Under the pieces are notes generated by a model. The model was not told the origin of the DNA, ran no database searches, and saw only the letters and a list, made by a program, of their open reading frames with translations. Shown in pieces: positions 54,486-63,484 of a stretch of DNA of 64,000 bases. Every line of letters begins with the position of its first letter. Position 1 is the first letter of the stretch. The translations under genes were made by a program, and so were the position numbers. Source of the stretch: Aureibaculum algae (lineage in GTDB: Bacteria; Bacteroidota; Bacteroidia; Flavobacteriales; Flavobacteriaceae); contig NZ_CP040749.1 of assembly GCF_006065315.1 (NCBI RefSeq), positions 62,001 through 126,000 of the forward strand. Direction: 5' to 3'.

Positions 54486-55403
54486 TTATAGAAATATAGA
54501 AACAATAGCCGCCGCAACAAATAAATACAAAAACACATCTTTAAACCATTTTTCCTTAACCATTTGTAAATAATTTGTAAAAAGAACGGCGGTTGGAAAA
54601 AATAGAAATAAAAATTCTGAACCATTTTTAACGGGTGCAGGTATAATTATCAGAATACTAACTATTAAATGCACTGTTAATACAAACCAAGCATTTTTAA
54701 GATCACTATTAATTGATATTATTTTTAAAGTAGTTGGAAATATTACCCAAATGATGAATCCTAGTAATAAGGTTAATGGAATTAGTAAATTTAATGAATT
54801 GTAATTCGTAAATACAAAGTTCGTAGTAAAATCCATCTCATAAGTATCGAACTTGTCAATCAACATTAAATAGGATGCATAAATAATAAACGATGTTATA
54901 AGTCCAACCAAAGGTAATAGAACATTTCTAATGGTACGTTTATTAAAATTAATAATGGCTGCATAAGGCAGCACCATATATAAAATACACCAAGGATAGA
55001 TTATTGTTGCTACACCAATATAAAAAGAACTGTCAAATAATTTTTCTTTAGGGTTTTTAATTGTTCTTAAGCTATAAATTCTCCTAAAAGCTAATAATAA
55101 TACGAAGTGTGCTCCTAATAATTTAAATTCACTAATTACCTTAGGAAACATGGCAATAAATAGTACTATTAAAAGTAAATCAAAGGCATTATCTTTTATT
55201 AATCCATTTTTTTTCGTAATAAATTGAACTAATAAGAGGGTAAGCATTAAAAAAGATAGTACTGCTAATTTTTTTAAAAAGAACGTAAAGCTAAAATCAA
55301 TGGCAGGTGTAGAGAATATTGAAACTAAAATTACCAATGTTATTAAAATAAAAATGGTAAAAGTGGTTACAGGTGTTGATTTATTAAAAAAATTCGCAAT
55401 CAT
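54486..55403 (-). CDS. polytopic membrane protein (DUF6427-like)
   Basis: 305 aa, Ile/Leu/Phe-rich, with roughly eight to ten transmembrane helices and no signal peptide. The start MIANFFNKSTPVTTF and the central LLAFRRIYSLRTIKNPKEKLFDSSFYIG, given here as two blocks around RTIKNPKE, match my memory of the flavobacterial family DUF6427, located next to upp and trmB. Function unknown; no catalytic or transport motif was seen. Divergent from the DUF6341-like gene, with 42 bases between them. Confidence 0.78.
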   Translation of the reverse strand: MIANFFNKSTPVTTFTIFILITLVILVSIFSTPAIDFSFTFFLKKLAVLSFLMLTLLLVQFITKKNGLIKDNAFDLLLIVLFIAMFPKVISEFKLLGAHFVLLLAFRRIYSLRTIKNPKEKLFDSSFYIGVATIIYPWCILYMVLPYAAIINFNKRTIRNVLLPLVGLITSFIIYASYLMLIDKFDTYEMDFTTNFVFTNYNSLNLLIPLTLLLGFIIWVIFPTTLKIISINSDLKNAWFVLTVHLIVSILIIIPAPVKNGSEFLFLFFPTAVLFTNYLQMVKEKWFKDVFLYLFVAAAIVSIFL

Positions 55404-55416
55404 TGGTAATATTTCA

Positions 55417-55424
55417 TATTTTTG
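55417..55424 (+). promoter_or_regulatory. -7 element upstream of the DUF6341-trmB genes
   Basis: TATTTTTG, identical to the element before upp, lies 21 bases before the start codon at 55446 in the gap between divergent genes. No -33 TTTG at the right distance was found. Confidence 0.42.
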
Positions 55425-55445
55425 CCCTGTAAATATACTTAAGAT

Positions 55446-55643
55446 ATGATTGCAAACAATATTTTTAGAGCTTTAGGCGATTTTTTCACAAATGTTTTAT
55501 TTGTACCGTATGATTATTTTAGATCAATACATGGTTGGTGGTCATCAAATATTTTAAACACTATTATTGTTATCATTGGTTTTATGGCAGCATTTTATTG
55601 GTTGAGTAAAATGGTTAAACATGAAAGAGAAAATAGTCTTTAA
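55446..55643 (+). CDS. small membrane protein (DUF6341-like)
   Basis: 65-aa protein with one clear transmembrane helix (about 36-55, LNTIIVIIGFMAAFYWLSKM) preceded by an amphipathic segment rich in aromatic residues (FFTNVLFVPYDYFRS). It matches the small flavobacterial family DUF6341 by memory and is usually found beside upp and trmB as here. Function unknown. The trmB start follows after 11 bases, so the two are probably cotranscribed. Confidence 0.75.
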   Translation: MIANNIFRALGDFFTNVLFVPYDYFRSIHGWWSSNILNTIIVIIGFMAAFYWLSKMVKHERENSL

Positions 55644-55654
55644 TAAAGTAAATT

Positions 55655-56329
55655 TTGGGAAGTAAAAATAAATTAAAACGCTTTCGCGAGAATGAAACGT
55701 TTGTAAATGTTGTACAGCCCTCTCGAAAAGAAATATTAGACGGATTTCATTTAAAATCTAAATGGAATACTTTTTTTAAAAATAATAATCCAATTATTTT
55801 AGAACTCGGTTGCGGCAAAGGTGAATATACTGTTGCTTTAGCGAAGCGAAACCCAAATATAAATTATATTGGCATTGATATTAAGGGGTCACGGTTTTGG
55901 CGTGGAGCTAAAACAGCATTAGATGATAAACTTGATAATGTTGCTTTTTTACGTACTCAAATTGAGTTAATTGATATGTGCTTTGGTGTTAATGAAGTTA
56001 GTGAAATTTGGATTACCTTTCCCGATCCTCAGATAAAGTATAAGAGGATGAAGCATAGGTTGACAAATCCTGAGTTTCTTAAAAAATATCAACAAATCCT
56101 TACGGATGAGGGTGTTATGCACCTAAAAACTGATAGTGAGTTTTTACATGGCTACACTTTAGGTTTGTTGCAAGAAGGGAATCATGAAATTATATATGCA
56201 CATCATAATATTTATATTAATAGTTATAGCCCTCTAGAAGCTACTGAGATTAAAACTTTTTATGAAAATCAGTTTTTAGAACAAAATAAAGCCATAACTT
56301 ATATAAAATTTAGGACGCTTTACAAGTAA
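55655..56329 (+). CDS. trmB: tRNA (guanine-N7-)-methyltransferase, TTG start
   Basis: Forms m7G46 in tRNA using S-adenosylmethionine. SAM motif ILELGCGKGEYTVALAKRNP (about 48-67), GIDIKGSRFWRGAK, and the catalytic ITFPDPQIKYKRMKHRL (about 120-136) are diagnostic. The TTG at 55655 gives the usual flavobacterial N-terminus MGSKNKLKRF. 224 aa is the family length. The MGMT-like gene follows 18 bases later. Confidence 0.94.
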   Translation: MGSKNKLKRFRENETFVNVVQPSRKEILDGFHLKSKWNTFFKNNNPIILELGCGKGEYTVALAKRNPNINYIGIDIKGSRFWRGAKTALDDKLDNVAFLRTQIELIDMCFGVNEVSEIWITFPDPQIKYKRMKHRLTNPEFLKKYQQILTDEGVMHLKTDSEFLHGYTLGLLQEGNHEIIYAHHNIYINSYSPLEATEIKTFYENQFLEQNKAITYIKFRTLYK

Positions 56330-56347
56330 CAATAATCTTTTTAACTT

Positions 56348-56668
56348 ATGTCGGAAGATGGTTTTTTTGAAAAAGTATATAAAATAGCTAGAAAGATTCC
56401 TTATGGTAGAGTCACATCATATGGAGCAATAGCTAAATATTTGGGAGCTGCAAAATCGGCCAGAATGGTTGGTTGGGCTATGAATGCTAGCCATATAGAT
56501 GATACTGTACCAGCACACAGAGTTGTAAATAGAAATGGTATTTTAACTGGGAAGCATCATTTTGATGGAATTAACCTAATGCAGCAACTATTAGAAAATG
56601 AAGGAGTTGAAGTTATAGACGCTAAAATCTCGAATTTTGAGGCTATTTTTTGGAACCCAAATGATTAA
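56348..56668 (+). CDS. alkyltransferase-like protein (ATL), MGMT fold
   Basis: 106-aa protein of the O6-alkylguanine-DNA alkyltransferase C-terminal fold. It keeps the DNA-binding RVTSYGAIAKYLG (21-33) and the Asn-hinge-like MNASH, but the active-site PCHRV reads PAHRVV, with Ala56 in place of the alkyl-accepting Cys. It therefore cannot transfer alkyl groups. ATL proteins of this type bind O6-alkylguanine and flag it for nucleotide excision repair. Length matches ATLs. Cotranscription with trmB is likely. Confidence 0.9.
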   Translation: MSEDGFFEKVYKIARKIPYGRVTSYGAIAKYLGAAKSARMVGWAMNASHIDDTVPAHRVVNRNGILTGKHHFDGINLMQQLLENEGVEVIDAKISNFEAIFWNPND

Positions 56669-56774
56669 TTGTTAAAAAAGAAACAATATTTTTAATAAAA
56701 TTAAGTTTTAATACTGTTTTTAAATAATGCCATTGCATATTTTTTACTAAATTGCGACCCAAAAGGGAGAGTAC

Positions 56775-57575
56775 ATGAGACTATTATATAAATTACTTAC
56801 ATTGATCATACTATTTTCGATGCCTAAAACTTTCGCCCAGCTTGAGTTAAGTCACGAATTTGGTATTACTACAGGACCAGTTACCATGCAAACAGACTAT
56901 GGTGAAAGGCATCATTTACCTAGTAGTACAGCTACTAGTTTTGGTATCGCTGCGGTACATTATTTAAGTTTTTACGGAAGTAATTATAACTGGAGAAATG
57001 GAGCAAGTTATTTTTCTGACCATTTTAAATTAAAAACGGAGGTGTCATATTATTTTAATAATAGTTTAGAACACAAAGGTCGGTATGTAGATGATGGCTC
57101 TACGAATGCTGAACTGGCTGAGCTTAAGGCTATGCATGGTAAAACAAAATCAATTAATATTGGTACAGCTTTAGAATATTATTTTAAAAATTTAGAAGAT
57201 TATGGTCTTTTATTTAATGATGACGACAGATTTGCACCTTATGTAAGTGCAGGACTTCAATTTAATATGTTTACACCAGAACTAACTTCTGATTTAGGAG
57301 ATTGGACTACTAATCCATCTGTTTTACCTGCAAAATGGCAAGACCAAGTTTATGTAGGTAAGCAAAATGCATTTTCCATGACCATGAGTGCTGGTACGCG
57401 TTATAAATTTGACAATTTTGATTTAGTGTTAGATGCTAGATGGCAATATTTCTTTACAGATAAATATGATGGTTTAGACTCTAAAAAAGATGACTCTAGT
57501 AAATTTAATGATACCTTAATTTATTTTAGTGTAGGTGTTGTTATTGATATGGATACGTTTGCTAGAAATTATTAA
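56775..57575 (+). CDS. exported beta-barrel-like protein (THC0290_0291-like)
   Basis: 266 aa with signal peptide to about KTFAQ (residue 21). Alternating beta pattern with Gly/Tyr-rich strands (LELSHEFGITTGPVTMQTDY, NIGTALEYYFKNL, RYKFDNFDLVLDARWQYFF) suggests an outer membrane barrel. It resembles a conserved flavobacterial family listed under the name THC0290_0291, recalled from memory. Function unknown. The stop overlaps by 4 bases with the stop of the convergent PLP enzyme gene. Confidence 0.72.
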   Translation: MRLLYKLLTLIILFSMPKTFAQLELSHEFGITTGPVTMQTDYGERHHLPSSTATSFGIAAVHYLSFYGSNYNWRNGASYFSDHFKLKTEVSYYFNNSLEHKGRYVDDGSTNAELAELKAMHGKTKSINIGTALEYYFKNLEDYGLLFNDDDRFAPYVSAGLQFNMFTPELTSDLGDWTTNPSVLPAKWQDQVYVGKQNAFSMTMSAGTRYKFDNFDLVLDARWQYFFTDKYDGLDSKKDDSSKFNDTLIYFSVGVVIDMDTFARNY

Positions 57576-58717
57576 TCTAAGGCATTTTTTAAATCAACTA
57601 ATAAATCATCAATATCTTCAATACCAACGCTTAATCGTATGAGGTTGGTAGTGATACCCATTTTTTCTCTTTCCTGTATTGGAATAGAAGCATGTGTCAT
57701 TGTTTCAGGATGATTTACTAGACTTTCTACACCTCCCAAAGATTCTGCTAATGTAAATATCTTAAAATTCTCAAGGACTTTGAAAGTAGCTTCTTGACTT
57801 TCATCTTTTAATTTAAACGAAACCATTCCACCATAGTTTTTCATTTGTTTTTTAGCAATTTTATAATTTTTACTATTTTCTAATCCAGGATAGTAAACTT
57901 CACTAACTTTTGGATGTGTTGTTAAATACTTTGCTATAGCTATTCCATTTTCACTGTGACGCTGTACTCTTAAATGTAAGGTTTTGATACCCCGTAATGC
58001 TAAAAAACTGTCTTGTGGTCCAGCAATAGCTCCTCCCGCGAACTGAATGAAATGAATTTCCTCAGCTAATTTCTCTTCCTTTACCATTAAAGCACCCATA
58101 ACAAGGTCAGAATGACCACCAAGGTACTTAGTGGCAGAATGCATTACAATATCAGCTCCTAAGTCTAAAGGTTGTTGTAAATAAGGTGTGGCAAATGTAT
58201 TATCAACTGCAATTAGTATAGTATCATCAACGGCTTTTACATTTGTAGAAATTTGTTCTATATCAGCTATCTTCATTAAAGGATTTGTTGGTGTTTCTAT
58301 CCAAATCAGCTTAGTGTTTTTATTAATATATTTTTCGATATTAGAAGCATCTTCCATATTTACAAAATGGAATTTTAATCCATATTTTTGAAATAACTTT
58401 GTAAACATTCTATAAGAACCACCATATAAATCATCACCAGTTATGATTTCATCACCTGGGTTTAATAGTTTTAGTACACAATCAATAGCAGCCAAACCTG
58501 ACGAAAAAGCAAATCCATGGGTGCCATTTTCTATGGCAGCAAAATTATTCTCTAAAGCGGTACGGGTAGGGTTTGCTGTCCTAGAATATGCATATCCTTT
58601 GTGTTTTCCTGGACTACTTTGTGCATAGGTAGAAGTTTGATAAATTGGAGGCATTACAGCACCTGTGGCTGGGTCATTTTGTTGACCGCCATGTATAGTT
58701 TTTGTATTAAATTTCAT
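57572..58717 (-). CDS. cystathionine gamma-synthase/lyase family PLP enzyme
   Basis: Transsulfuration enzyme of the Cys/Met metabolism family. PLP lysine Lys197 lies in VMHSATKYLGGHSD; other landmarks are TIHGGQQNDPATGAVMPPIY (7-26), YSRTANPTR (44-52) and FSSGLAAI (71-78), and SLGGVESLVNHP at the C-terminal end. 381 aa is the family length. Gamma-synthase, gamma-lyase and beta-lyase cannot be told apart by eye. Its start overlaps the antiporter stop by 11 bases in the same direction. Confidence 0.92.
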   Translation of the reverse strand: MKFNTKTIHGGQQNDPATGAVMPPIYQTSTYAQSSPGKHKGYAYSRTANPTRTALENNFAAIENGTHGFAFSSGLAAIDCVLKLLNPGDEIITGDDLYGGSYRMFTKLFQKYGLKFHFVNMEDASNIEKYINKNTKLIWIETPTNPLMKIADIEQISTNVKAVDDTILIAVDNTFATPYLQQPLDLGADIVMHSATKYLGGHSDLVMGALMVKEEKLAEEIHFIQFAGGAIAGPQDSFLALRGIKTLHLRVQRHSENGIAIAKYLTTHPKVSEVYYPGLENSKNYKIAKKQMKNYGGMVSFKLKDESQEATFKVLENFKIFTLAESLGGVESLVNHPETMTHASIPIQEREKMGITTNLIRLSVGIEDIDDLLVDLKNALD

Positions 58718-59954
58718 CTTTATCTGTTATTTTTTTTATCAACGGTCCTACAGTTAAACCTTGAACTATTATTGAAAACACAACAATTACATAAGTTATT
58801 ACTAAGAACAAATCACGTTCCATAGCCTGTGTTAAACTTAAAGCTAAAGCTATTGAAATACCCCCTCGTAATCCACCCCATGTCATTATTAGATTTGTTT
58901 TACGTACAAAATTTAGTTTTTTAGCATAAATTTTAATCGGTAGCAATAGTGATATGTATCTGGCTAATAGTAATATAGGAATAGTTAAAAATCCTGCTAA
59001 AACATATTCGACTTTAAAAGTTAACACCAACATTTCCATACCTATCATTACGAATAAAATGGTGTTTAATAAAATATCAATCAACTCCCAAAATTTGTCC
59101 ACATACTGCTCTGTAAGCTCGCTCATAGAAGATTGTCTGATTGTATCATTGCCTACTAATAAACCAGCCGTAACCATCGCTAATGGAGCTGATAAATGAA
59201 AGTGTTGTGCGATTAGTGTACCACCCATTACTGCAGCTAAAGTCAAAATTACTTCGATGGCGTAATCATCAATACTTTTTAATAGTCTATAAGTTAACCA
59301 ACCAATAGCTAAACCAAGTCCAATACCACCACCAACTTCTACTAAAAATAATTTAGAAACATTAATTATTGAAATATCTTGACCGCCTTTAGCAATTTGA
59401 TAGATAGTTAAAAATATTACAACACCTACACCATCATTAAAAAGAGATTCTCCAACAATTTTGGTTTCTAATTGTTTCGGAGCTCCAACTTTTTTCATAA
59501 TTCCCAACACAGCTATAGGGTCGGTTGGTGATATGAGAGATCCAAAGAGCAAACAATAAATGAAATCGACATTAAAACTTAACACTTTCAACAAGTAATA
59601 AACTATTATTCCCGTTAAAAATGTAGATATAAAAGTACCTAAAGTGGCAAAGATTAGAATGGGTTTTCGTTGTACTTTTAATTGCTGAAAATTGGTGTGT
59701 AGAGCACCTGCAAACAACAAAAAACTCAGCATAATATCTAATAAAACGGTTTCAAAATTTATTTGAGAAATAAATTCTTTTTCCTTTAAAAGTAAGGTGT
59801 CATCAAATAAACTTAATCCTAAAATTGCCAAGGTGAATAGAATGGTAATTAGCATTAATCCAATAGCATCAGGAAGCTTAATAAATTTTATATTTAAATA
59901 TCCAAAAAAAGCAGATAAAACTATAAGAATGGTGGCTATACTAAAATAATCCAT
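58707..59954 (-). CDS. Na+/H+ antiporter, CPA1 family
   Basis: Inner membrane cation/proton antiporter of 415 aa with about 12 helices. Diagnostic motifs are SPTDPIAVLGIMKKVGAP, GESLFNDGVGVVIF (with the ion-binding Asp of the FNDG motif) and WGGLRGGISIALALSL. The short C-terminus without a cytoplasmic tail fits NhaP-type members. It probably serves pH and sodium homeostasis, relevant in a marine bacterium. The start follows the DinB-family stop by 2 bases. Confidence 0.92.
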   Translation of the reverse strand: MDYFSIATILIVLSAFFGYLNIKFIKLPDAIGLMLITILFTLAILGLSLFDDTLLLKEKEFISQINFETVLLDIMLSFLLFAGALHTNFQQLKVQRKPILIFATLGTFISTFLTGIIVYYLLKVLSFNVDFIYCLLFGSLISPTDPIAVLGIMKKVGAPKQLETKIVGESLFNDGVGVVIFLTIYQIAKGGQDISIINVSKLFLVEVGGGIGLGLAIGWLTYRLLKSIDDYAIEVILTLAAVMGGTLIAQHFHLSAPLAMVTAGLLVGNDTIRQSSMSELTEQYVDKFWELIDILLNTILFVMIGMEMLVLTFKVEYVLAGFLTIPILLLARYISLLLPIKIYAKKLNFVRKTNLIMTWGGLRGGISIALALSLTQAMERDLFLVITYVIVVFSIIVQGLTVGPLIKKITDKDEI

Positions 59955-59956
59955 GT

Positions 59957-60412
59957 TTAAAGATTGTTTTTTAAAGCTAAAATATAACCATAATGAATAC
60001 CTTCATGAAAGTTATTAAATTCAATGGCATCTGATATTGAATTTAGAGTTAAGTTAGCACTTGTGGTATATGAAGTAAAAGATTTAAACATACCGCTTTT
60101 ATAATCAGTATAAAATTGATCTACTAACTGAAGTAATTGCGATTTTATATATTCTAATTCTTGTGCTGTCATATCATTTTTAGGTTCCGTTCCCTTACGA
60201 TATTTCTCAATAATTGTATCAGAAATATACATTGGCAATCCAGAAAATTTATAACAGAGTATCTGTTGGGTAACTAATAAATGACCAATATTCCAAGCTA
60301 TATTATTTTTAAACCCTGCGTGTATTTTATTGAGTTGTTCCAATGAGTAATTATCAATTAATTTTAAAATTAATAATCTATTTGCCTTTAAAATATCAAA
60401 TTGTTTCTCCAT
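59957..60412 (-). CDS. DinB family protein
   Basis: 151-aa four-helix-bundle protein of the DinB/YfiT superfamily, putative metal-dependent and often thiol-dependent enzymes. Metal-ligand-like histidines appear in NIAWNIGHLLVTQQ (about 37-50) and FHEGIHYGYI (near the C-terminus). Substrate unknown. It is first of a three-gene - strand run (DinB, antiporter, PLP enzyme) with minimal gaps. Confidence 0.88.
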   Translation of the reverse strand: MEKQFDILKANRLLILKLIDNYSLEQLNKIHAGFKNNIAWNIGHLLVTQQILCYKFSGLPMYISDTIIEKYRKGTEPKNDMTAQELEYIKSQLLQLVDQFYTDYKSGMFKSFTSYTTSANLTLNSISDAIEFNNFHEGIHYGYILALKNNL

Positions 60413-60462
60413 ATTTTTTAATTTAGCGTGAAATTAAAGTTTTAATTTTTAAATCTGTTAGA

Positions 60463-60810
60463 ATGAAAAAAATATATTTTTTAAAAACTTGTGATACCTG
60501 CAGAAGAATTTTGAAAGAAATTAATACTGATGATTTTACACTTCAAGAAATTAAGACAACACCAGTAACTGTTAGTCAGTTGGAAGAAATGTACGTTATG
60601 ACTAATAGTTATGAAGCACTATTTAATAAGCGGGCAAAAAAATATACAGCAATGGATTTAAAAAACCAAAGCTTGACTGAGAAGGACTATAAACAACTTA
60701 TTTTAGAGGAGTATACCTTTTTAAAGCGTCCCGTTATTATTGTAGGCGATAAAATTTTTGTTGGAAATGCAAAAAAAACAATTGAAGCATTAAAAGCATT
60801 GTTAGGTTAG
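60463..60810 (+). CDS. ArsC/Spx family thioredoxin-fold protein
   Basis: 115 aa. CxxC redox motif at Cys10-Cys13 (KTCDTCRRIL), followed by the ArsC-family KRAKKYTAM and a conserved cis-Pro segment FLKRPVIIVGDKIFVGN. It belongs to the ArsC/Spx/YffB superfamily; the Arg set typical of arsenate reductase is not obvious, so a glutathione- or thiol-dependent reductase or a Spx-like role is equally possible. No arsenic resistance genes are adjacent. Confidence 0.87.
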   Translation: MKKIYFLKTCDTCRRILKEINTDDFTLQEIKTTPVTVSQLEEMYVMTNSYEALFNKRAKKYTAMDLKNQSLTEKDYKQLILEEYTFLKRPVIIVGDKIFVGNAKKTIEALKALLG

Positions 60811-60916
60811 CTTTTTTACATTCTTATAGAAACGTTAAAAGGAAAGGGTAATAAGTTTATTAAAGAAATTTTTAATACCTTAGAAGTGGAATTTGGATTA
60901 TATAACTTCTTAGGAG

Positions 60917-61384
60917 ATGAAAAATTACATTTTAATTCTATTTTCACTAATTCTTACTATTTCTTATGCTCAAAAAGAGAAGAATTCAGATTTAAAAGTT
61001 AGGGATGGCATTTTTAATGCTAATTTCACTTCAACTACAAAGATTACGGACCAATTATTTATAGAAAAGGGTATTAGTGTTGGGTATAATTTTGACGCCA
61101 TGAGTTTAGAGTTACCTCTCCATTTTAAGTATAAAATCAATCAAAAGCTAAGTTTTTTTGCAGGGCCAAGCGTTTATACTACACGTAATATTAACCGTTA
61201 TGGTAACTTATTAAATTCGACAGGATTTGGATCTTCTGCAGAAATAGGTTTACAATATGATTTTAACGAAAATGCGTATGCTAAATTTTTTTATAGACGT
61301 AATTTTAACGTTGCGGAAAATAGCAATTTAGGCATTAACGATATGGTTGACAGTGTCAATTTTAAATTTGGCTATCGATTTTAA
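60917..61384 (+). CDS. small outer membrane beta-barrel protein
   Basis: 155 aa with signal peptide MKNYILILFSLILTISYAQ. The body is beta-rich with typical strands (LELPLHFKYKINQKLSFFAG, AEIGLQYDFN, AYAKFFYRRNF) and ends in an aromatic C-terminal strand, VNFKFGYRF, as in OmpA/porin-like eight-stranded barrels recognised by the BAM machinery. No family is recognised. The 106-base gap upstream has no consensus promoter I can point to. Confidence 0.75.
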   Translation: MKNYILILFSLILTISYAQKEKNSDLKVRDGIFNANFTSTTKITDQLFIEKGISVGYNFDAMSLELPLHFKYKINQKLSFFAGPSVYTTRNINRYGNLLNSTGFGSSAEIGLQYDFNENAYAKFFYRRNFNVAENSNLGINDMVDSVNFKFGYRF

Positions 61385-61423
61385 TGAGATATTAATCTAA
61401 ATTCAATCTCTTTACTAATTATT

Positions 61424-62026
61424 CTATTTTTTTGCGTATAGCATTGGATTTAACGCATCGTCATTGTACATTTTCATCTGTTTGTAGACCTTCATGTATT
61501 TTTTTCCTAGTGATATATCATTCAGCAACTCGTCAATTGCAGTGGTTAAATCAACTCGTTGTTCTAAAAGAATATCTAACTTTAATTGACAATTTGCTCT
61601 ATGTTCTTCAGAAGCAGAGGCTCTATTCGCTTCTTCTTGCATGTGATAAATTTTTAATGCTAATATCGATAACCTATCAATTGCCCAAGCCAGACTTTCT
61701 GTGTTAATGGTTGCTTGCGGTTCAATTGTAATATTTTTGAATTTATCAAAGTAATAACTATCAATATATTCCACCATATTGGTTCTATCTTGATTTGAAG
61801 CATCAATTTTTCGTTTCAAAGTCAATGCTTCTTCAGGATTAATATCTGGTAAACGTATTATATCTTCATAATGCCATTGTACGGTGTCAATCCAGCATTT
61901 CCTATACAGTAAATGCTCTAATGTGTTTTTATTAAAGGGGTTTTCAAAAGATTGATCAACTGAATCTTTTAAGTGATATTTTTTAATAACACTGTCAAAT
62001 AAATTATTAAATTCTGATGCTTGCAT
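61424..62026 (-). CDS. DUF4254 protein
   Basis: 200-aa helical protein matching the Bacteroidota family DUF4254. Landmarks are LYRKCWIDTVQWHYEDIIR (37-55) and ALTLKRKIDASNQDRTNMVE, followed by IDSYYFDKF and a C-terminal helical part. Function unknown; family members often sit near glycosyltransferase genes, but none is adjacent here. It is 3 bases downstream of the next gene on the - strand, so both are likely one operon. Confidence 0.82.
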   Translation of the reverse strand: MQASEFNNLFDSVIKKYHLKDSVDQSFENPFNKNTLEHLLYRKCWIDTVQWHYEDIIRLPDINPEEALTLKRKIDASNQDRTNMVEYIDSYYFDKFKNITIEPQATINTESLAWAIDRLSILALKIYHMQEEANRASASEEHRANCQLKLDILLEQRVDLTTAIDELLNDISLGKKYMKVYKQMKMYNDDALNPMLYAKK

Positions 62027-62029
62027 TTT

Positions 62030-62740
62030 TTACGAAAATTTTCTTTCAATAATATTAATTAATCTCGCTTCATATTCTTCTTTACCAGCCCAATTATAAT
62101 CTGGTTTAATTTGATTATAAATAAAATCTTTGGCCTCTTTTTCAGATTTTAAGGTATTCAGCTGAGACAAAACTCTATTGAAATCGGATTGACTAAAATT
62201 AAATAAATTCTTTACAAAAGCAATTCTATCATTTAAACCAATCTGAATTGTATTATTAAACATCTTATCATTCAATGTTTTTTTCTCGGTAGGTCTATCA
62301 TCATCGTCAAAAAGTGTAGATGTCTTATCTGCAGAAATAGAATCTCTAAACTCTTCTTTTGAACTTATTTGATTAGCTTTTAATTCTCTAATGTCAATTC
62401 TAACCTTGTCAAATGTAGGTTCAAACATGCTTTTTTCTTCAACCTCTCTTTTTGGAGTAACTGGTTTCTCTTTTATTTTTACAGATGTTTCAACTTTATG
62501 AACTACTGATGTTATATTACTCTTATTTTCAATTTTAGTCTGAACTTCTTCAATCAGTTCTTCTTTAGTTTTTTTAAGATTTGGAGTTGTAACAATGTAA
62601 TCGTCTACAAATGATAATACTGAAAGTTTTTCATAAACTAATCTTGCCTTCTCTTTTAAAGCCAAAACTTCATCTTTATTTTTCATTTGTAAAATACTAT
62701 GAGCTAGGCTCACTAGCTCCGCTTCCAGTTTTTTGTGCAT
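62030..62740 (-). CDS. conserved hypothetical protein
   Basis: 236 aa, not assigned to a named family. Predicted helical N-terminus (1-50; EAELVSLAHSILQMKNKDEV), a disordered Lys/Glu-rich centre (about 70-150) and a helical C-terminal domain (GLNDRIAFVKNLFNFSQSDF, then RVLSQLNTLKSEKEAKDF). No signal peptide or membrane helix. The C-terminal pattern resembles a domain frequent in Bacteroidota hypotheticals. Upstream partner of the DUF4254 gene. Confidence 0.68.
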   Translation of the reverse strand: MHKKLEAELVSLAHSILQMKNKDEVLALKEKARLVYEKLSVLSFVDDYIVTTPNLKKTKEELIEEVQTKIENKSNITSVVHKVETSVKIKEKPVTPKREVEEKSMFEPTFDKVRIDIRELKANQISSKEEFRDSISADKTSTLFDDDDRPTEKKTLNDKMFNNTIQIGLNDRIAFVKNLFNFSQSDFNRVLSQLNTLKSEKEAKDFIYNQIKPDYNWAGKEEYEARLINIIERKFS

Positions 62741-62780
62741 AAAATGATAATTTTATTTATGTTGTAGGACTAATTTTTAA

Positions 62781-62788
62781 TAGATTTG
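62781..62788 (+). promoter_or_regulatory. -7 element upstream of thymidine kinase
   Basis: TAGATTTG, the same octamer as in the aromatic operon promoter, matches TAnnTTTG and lies 57 bases before the tdk ATG. The -33 TTTG is not at the usual distance, so only the -7 element is supported. Confidence 0.4.
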
Positions 62789-62845
62789 TTATGATTCTAT
62801 AATCACAAAACATATTACTAATATTACAACGCTTAAAATTACAAA

Positions 62846-63484
62846 ATGTTTCTCGAAAATACAGTAAATCAGGCAGAACAATTTGGTTGGATAGAAGTGA
62901 TCTGCGGTTCTATGTTTTCTGGTAAAACGGAAGAATTAATACGTCGACTAAAAAGAGCTCAATTTGCGAAACAAAAAGTGGAGATCTTTAAACCAGAAAT
63001 TGATACGCGTTATGATGATGAAAACGTAGTTTCTCATGATGCCAATGAATTCCGTTCTACACCAGTACCGGCAGCAGCAAACATAAGAATTTTAGCGAAT
63101 GATGTCGATGTAGTAGGTATAGACGAAGCCCAATTTTTTGATGATGAAATTGTAGCGGTTTGTAATGATTTGGCAAACCGAGGTGTTAGAGTTATAGTAG
63201 CAGGGTTAGATATGGATTTTAAAGGGAATCCGTTTGGACCCATGCCCGCATTGATGGCTACTGCTGAATATGTTACTAAAGTACATGCCGTTTGCACTAA
63301 AACTGGAAATTTAGCACATTATAGTCATAGAAAAATAAAGAATGATAATTTGGTGTTTCTAGGTGAAACGGAAGAGTATGAACCCTTAAGTAGAGCTGCC
63401 TATTATAAAGAAATATTGCGAGAAAAATTAAAGCATGTTGAGGTTAAAGATGCTGAAAAAATTATACCTAAATCAAAATTGTAA
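62846..63484 (+). CDS. tdk: thymidine kinase (type II)
   Basis: Phosphorylates thymidine to dTMP with ATP. P-loop [11 protein letters not shown] (21-31), [12 protein letters not shown] with the catalytic Glu region, and [16 protein letters not shown] lasso-like segment. The structural zinc site is degenerate: AVCTKTGNL retains one Cys where two are usual, and [10 protein letters not shown] replaces the typical RCRxC-type pair. 212 aa. The alanine racemase start follows the stop with no gap, so both are co-transcribed. Confidence 0.93.
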   Translation: MFLENTVNQAEQFGWIEVICGSMFSGKTEELIRRLKRAQFAKQKVEIFKPEIDTRYDDENVVSHDANEFRSTPVPAAANIRILANDVDVVGIDEAQFFDDEIVAVCNDLANRGVRVIVAGLDMDFKGNPFGPMPALMATAEYVTKVHAVCTKTGNLAHYSHRKIKNDNLVFLGETEEYEPLSRAAYYKEILREKLKHVEVKDAEKIIPKSKL

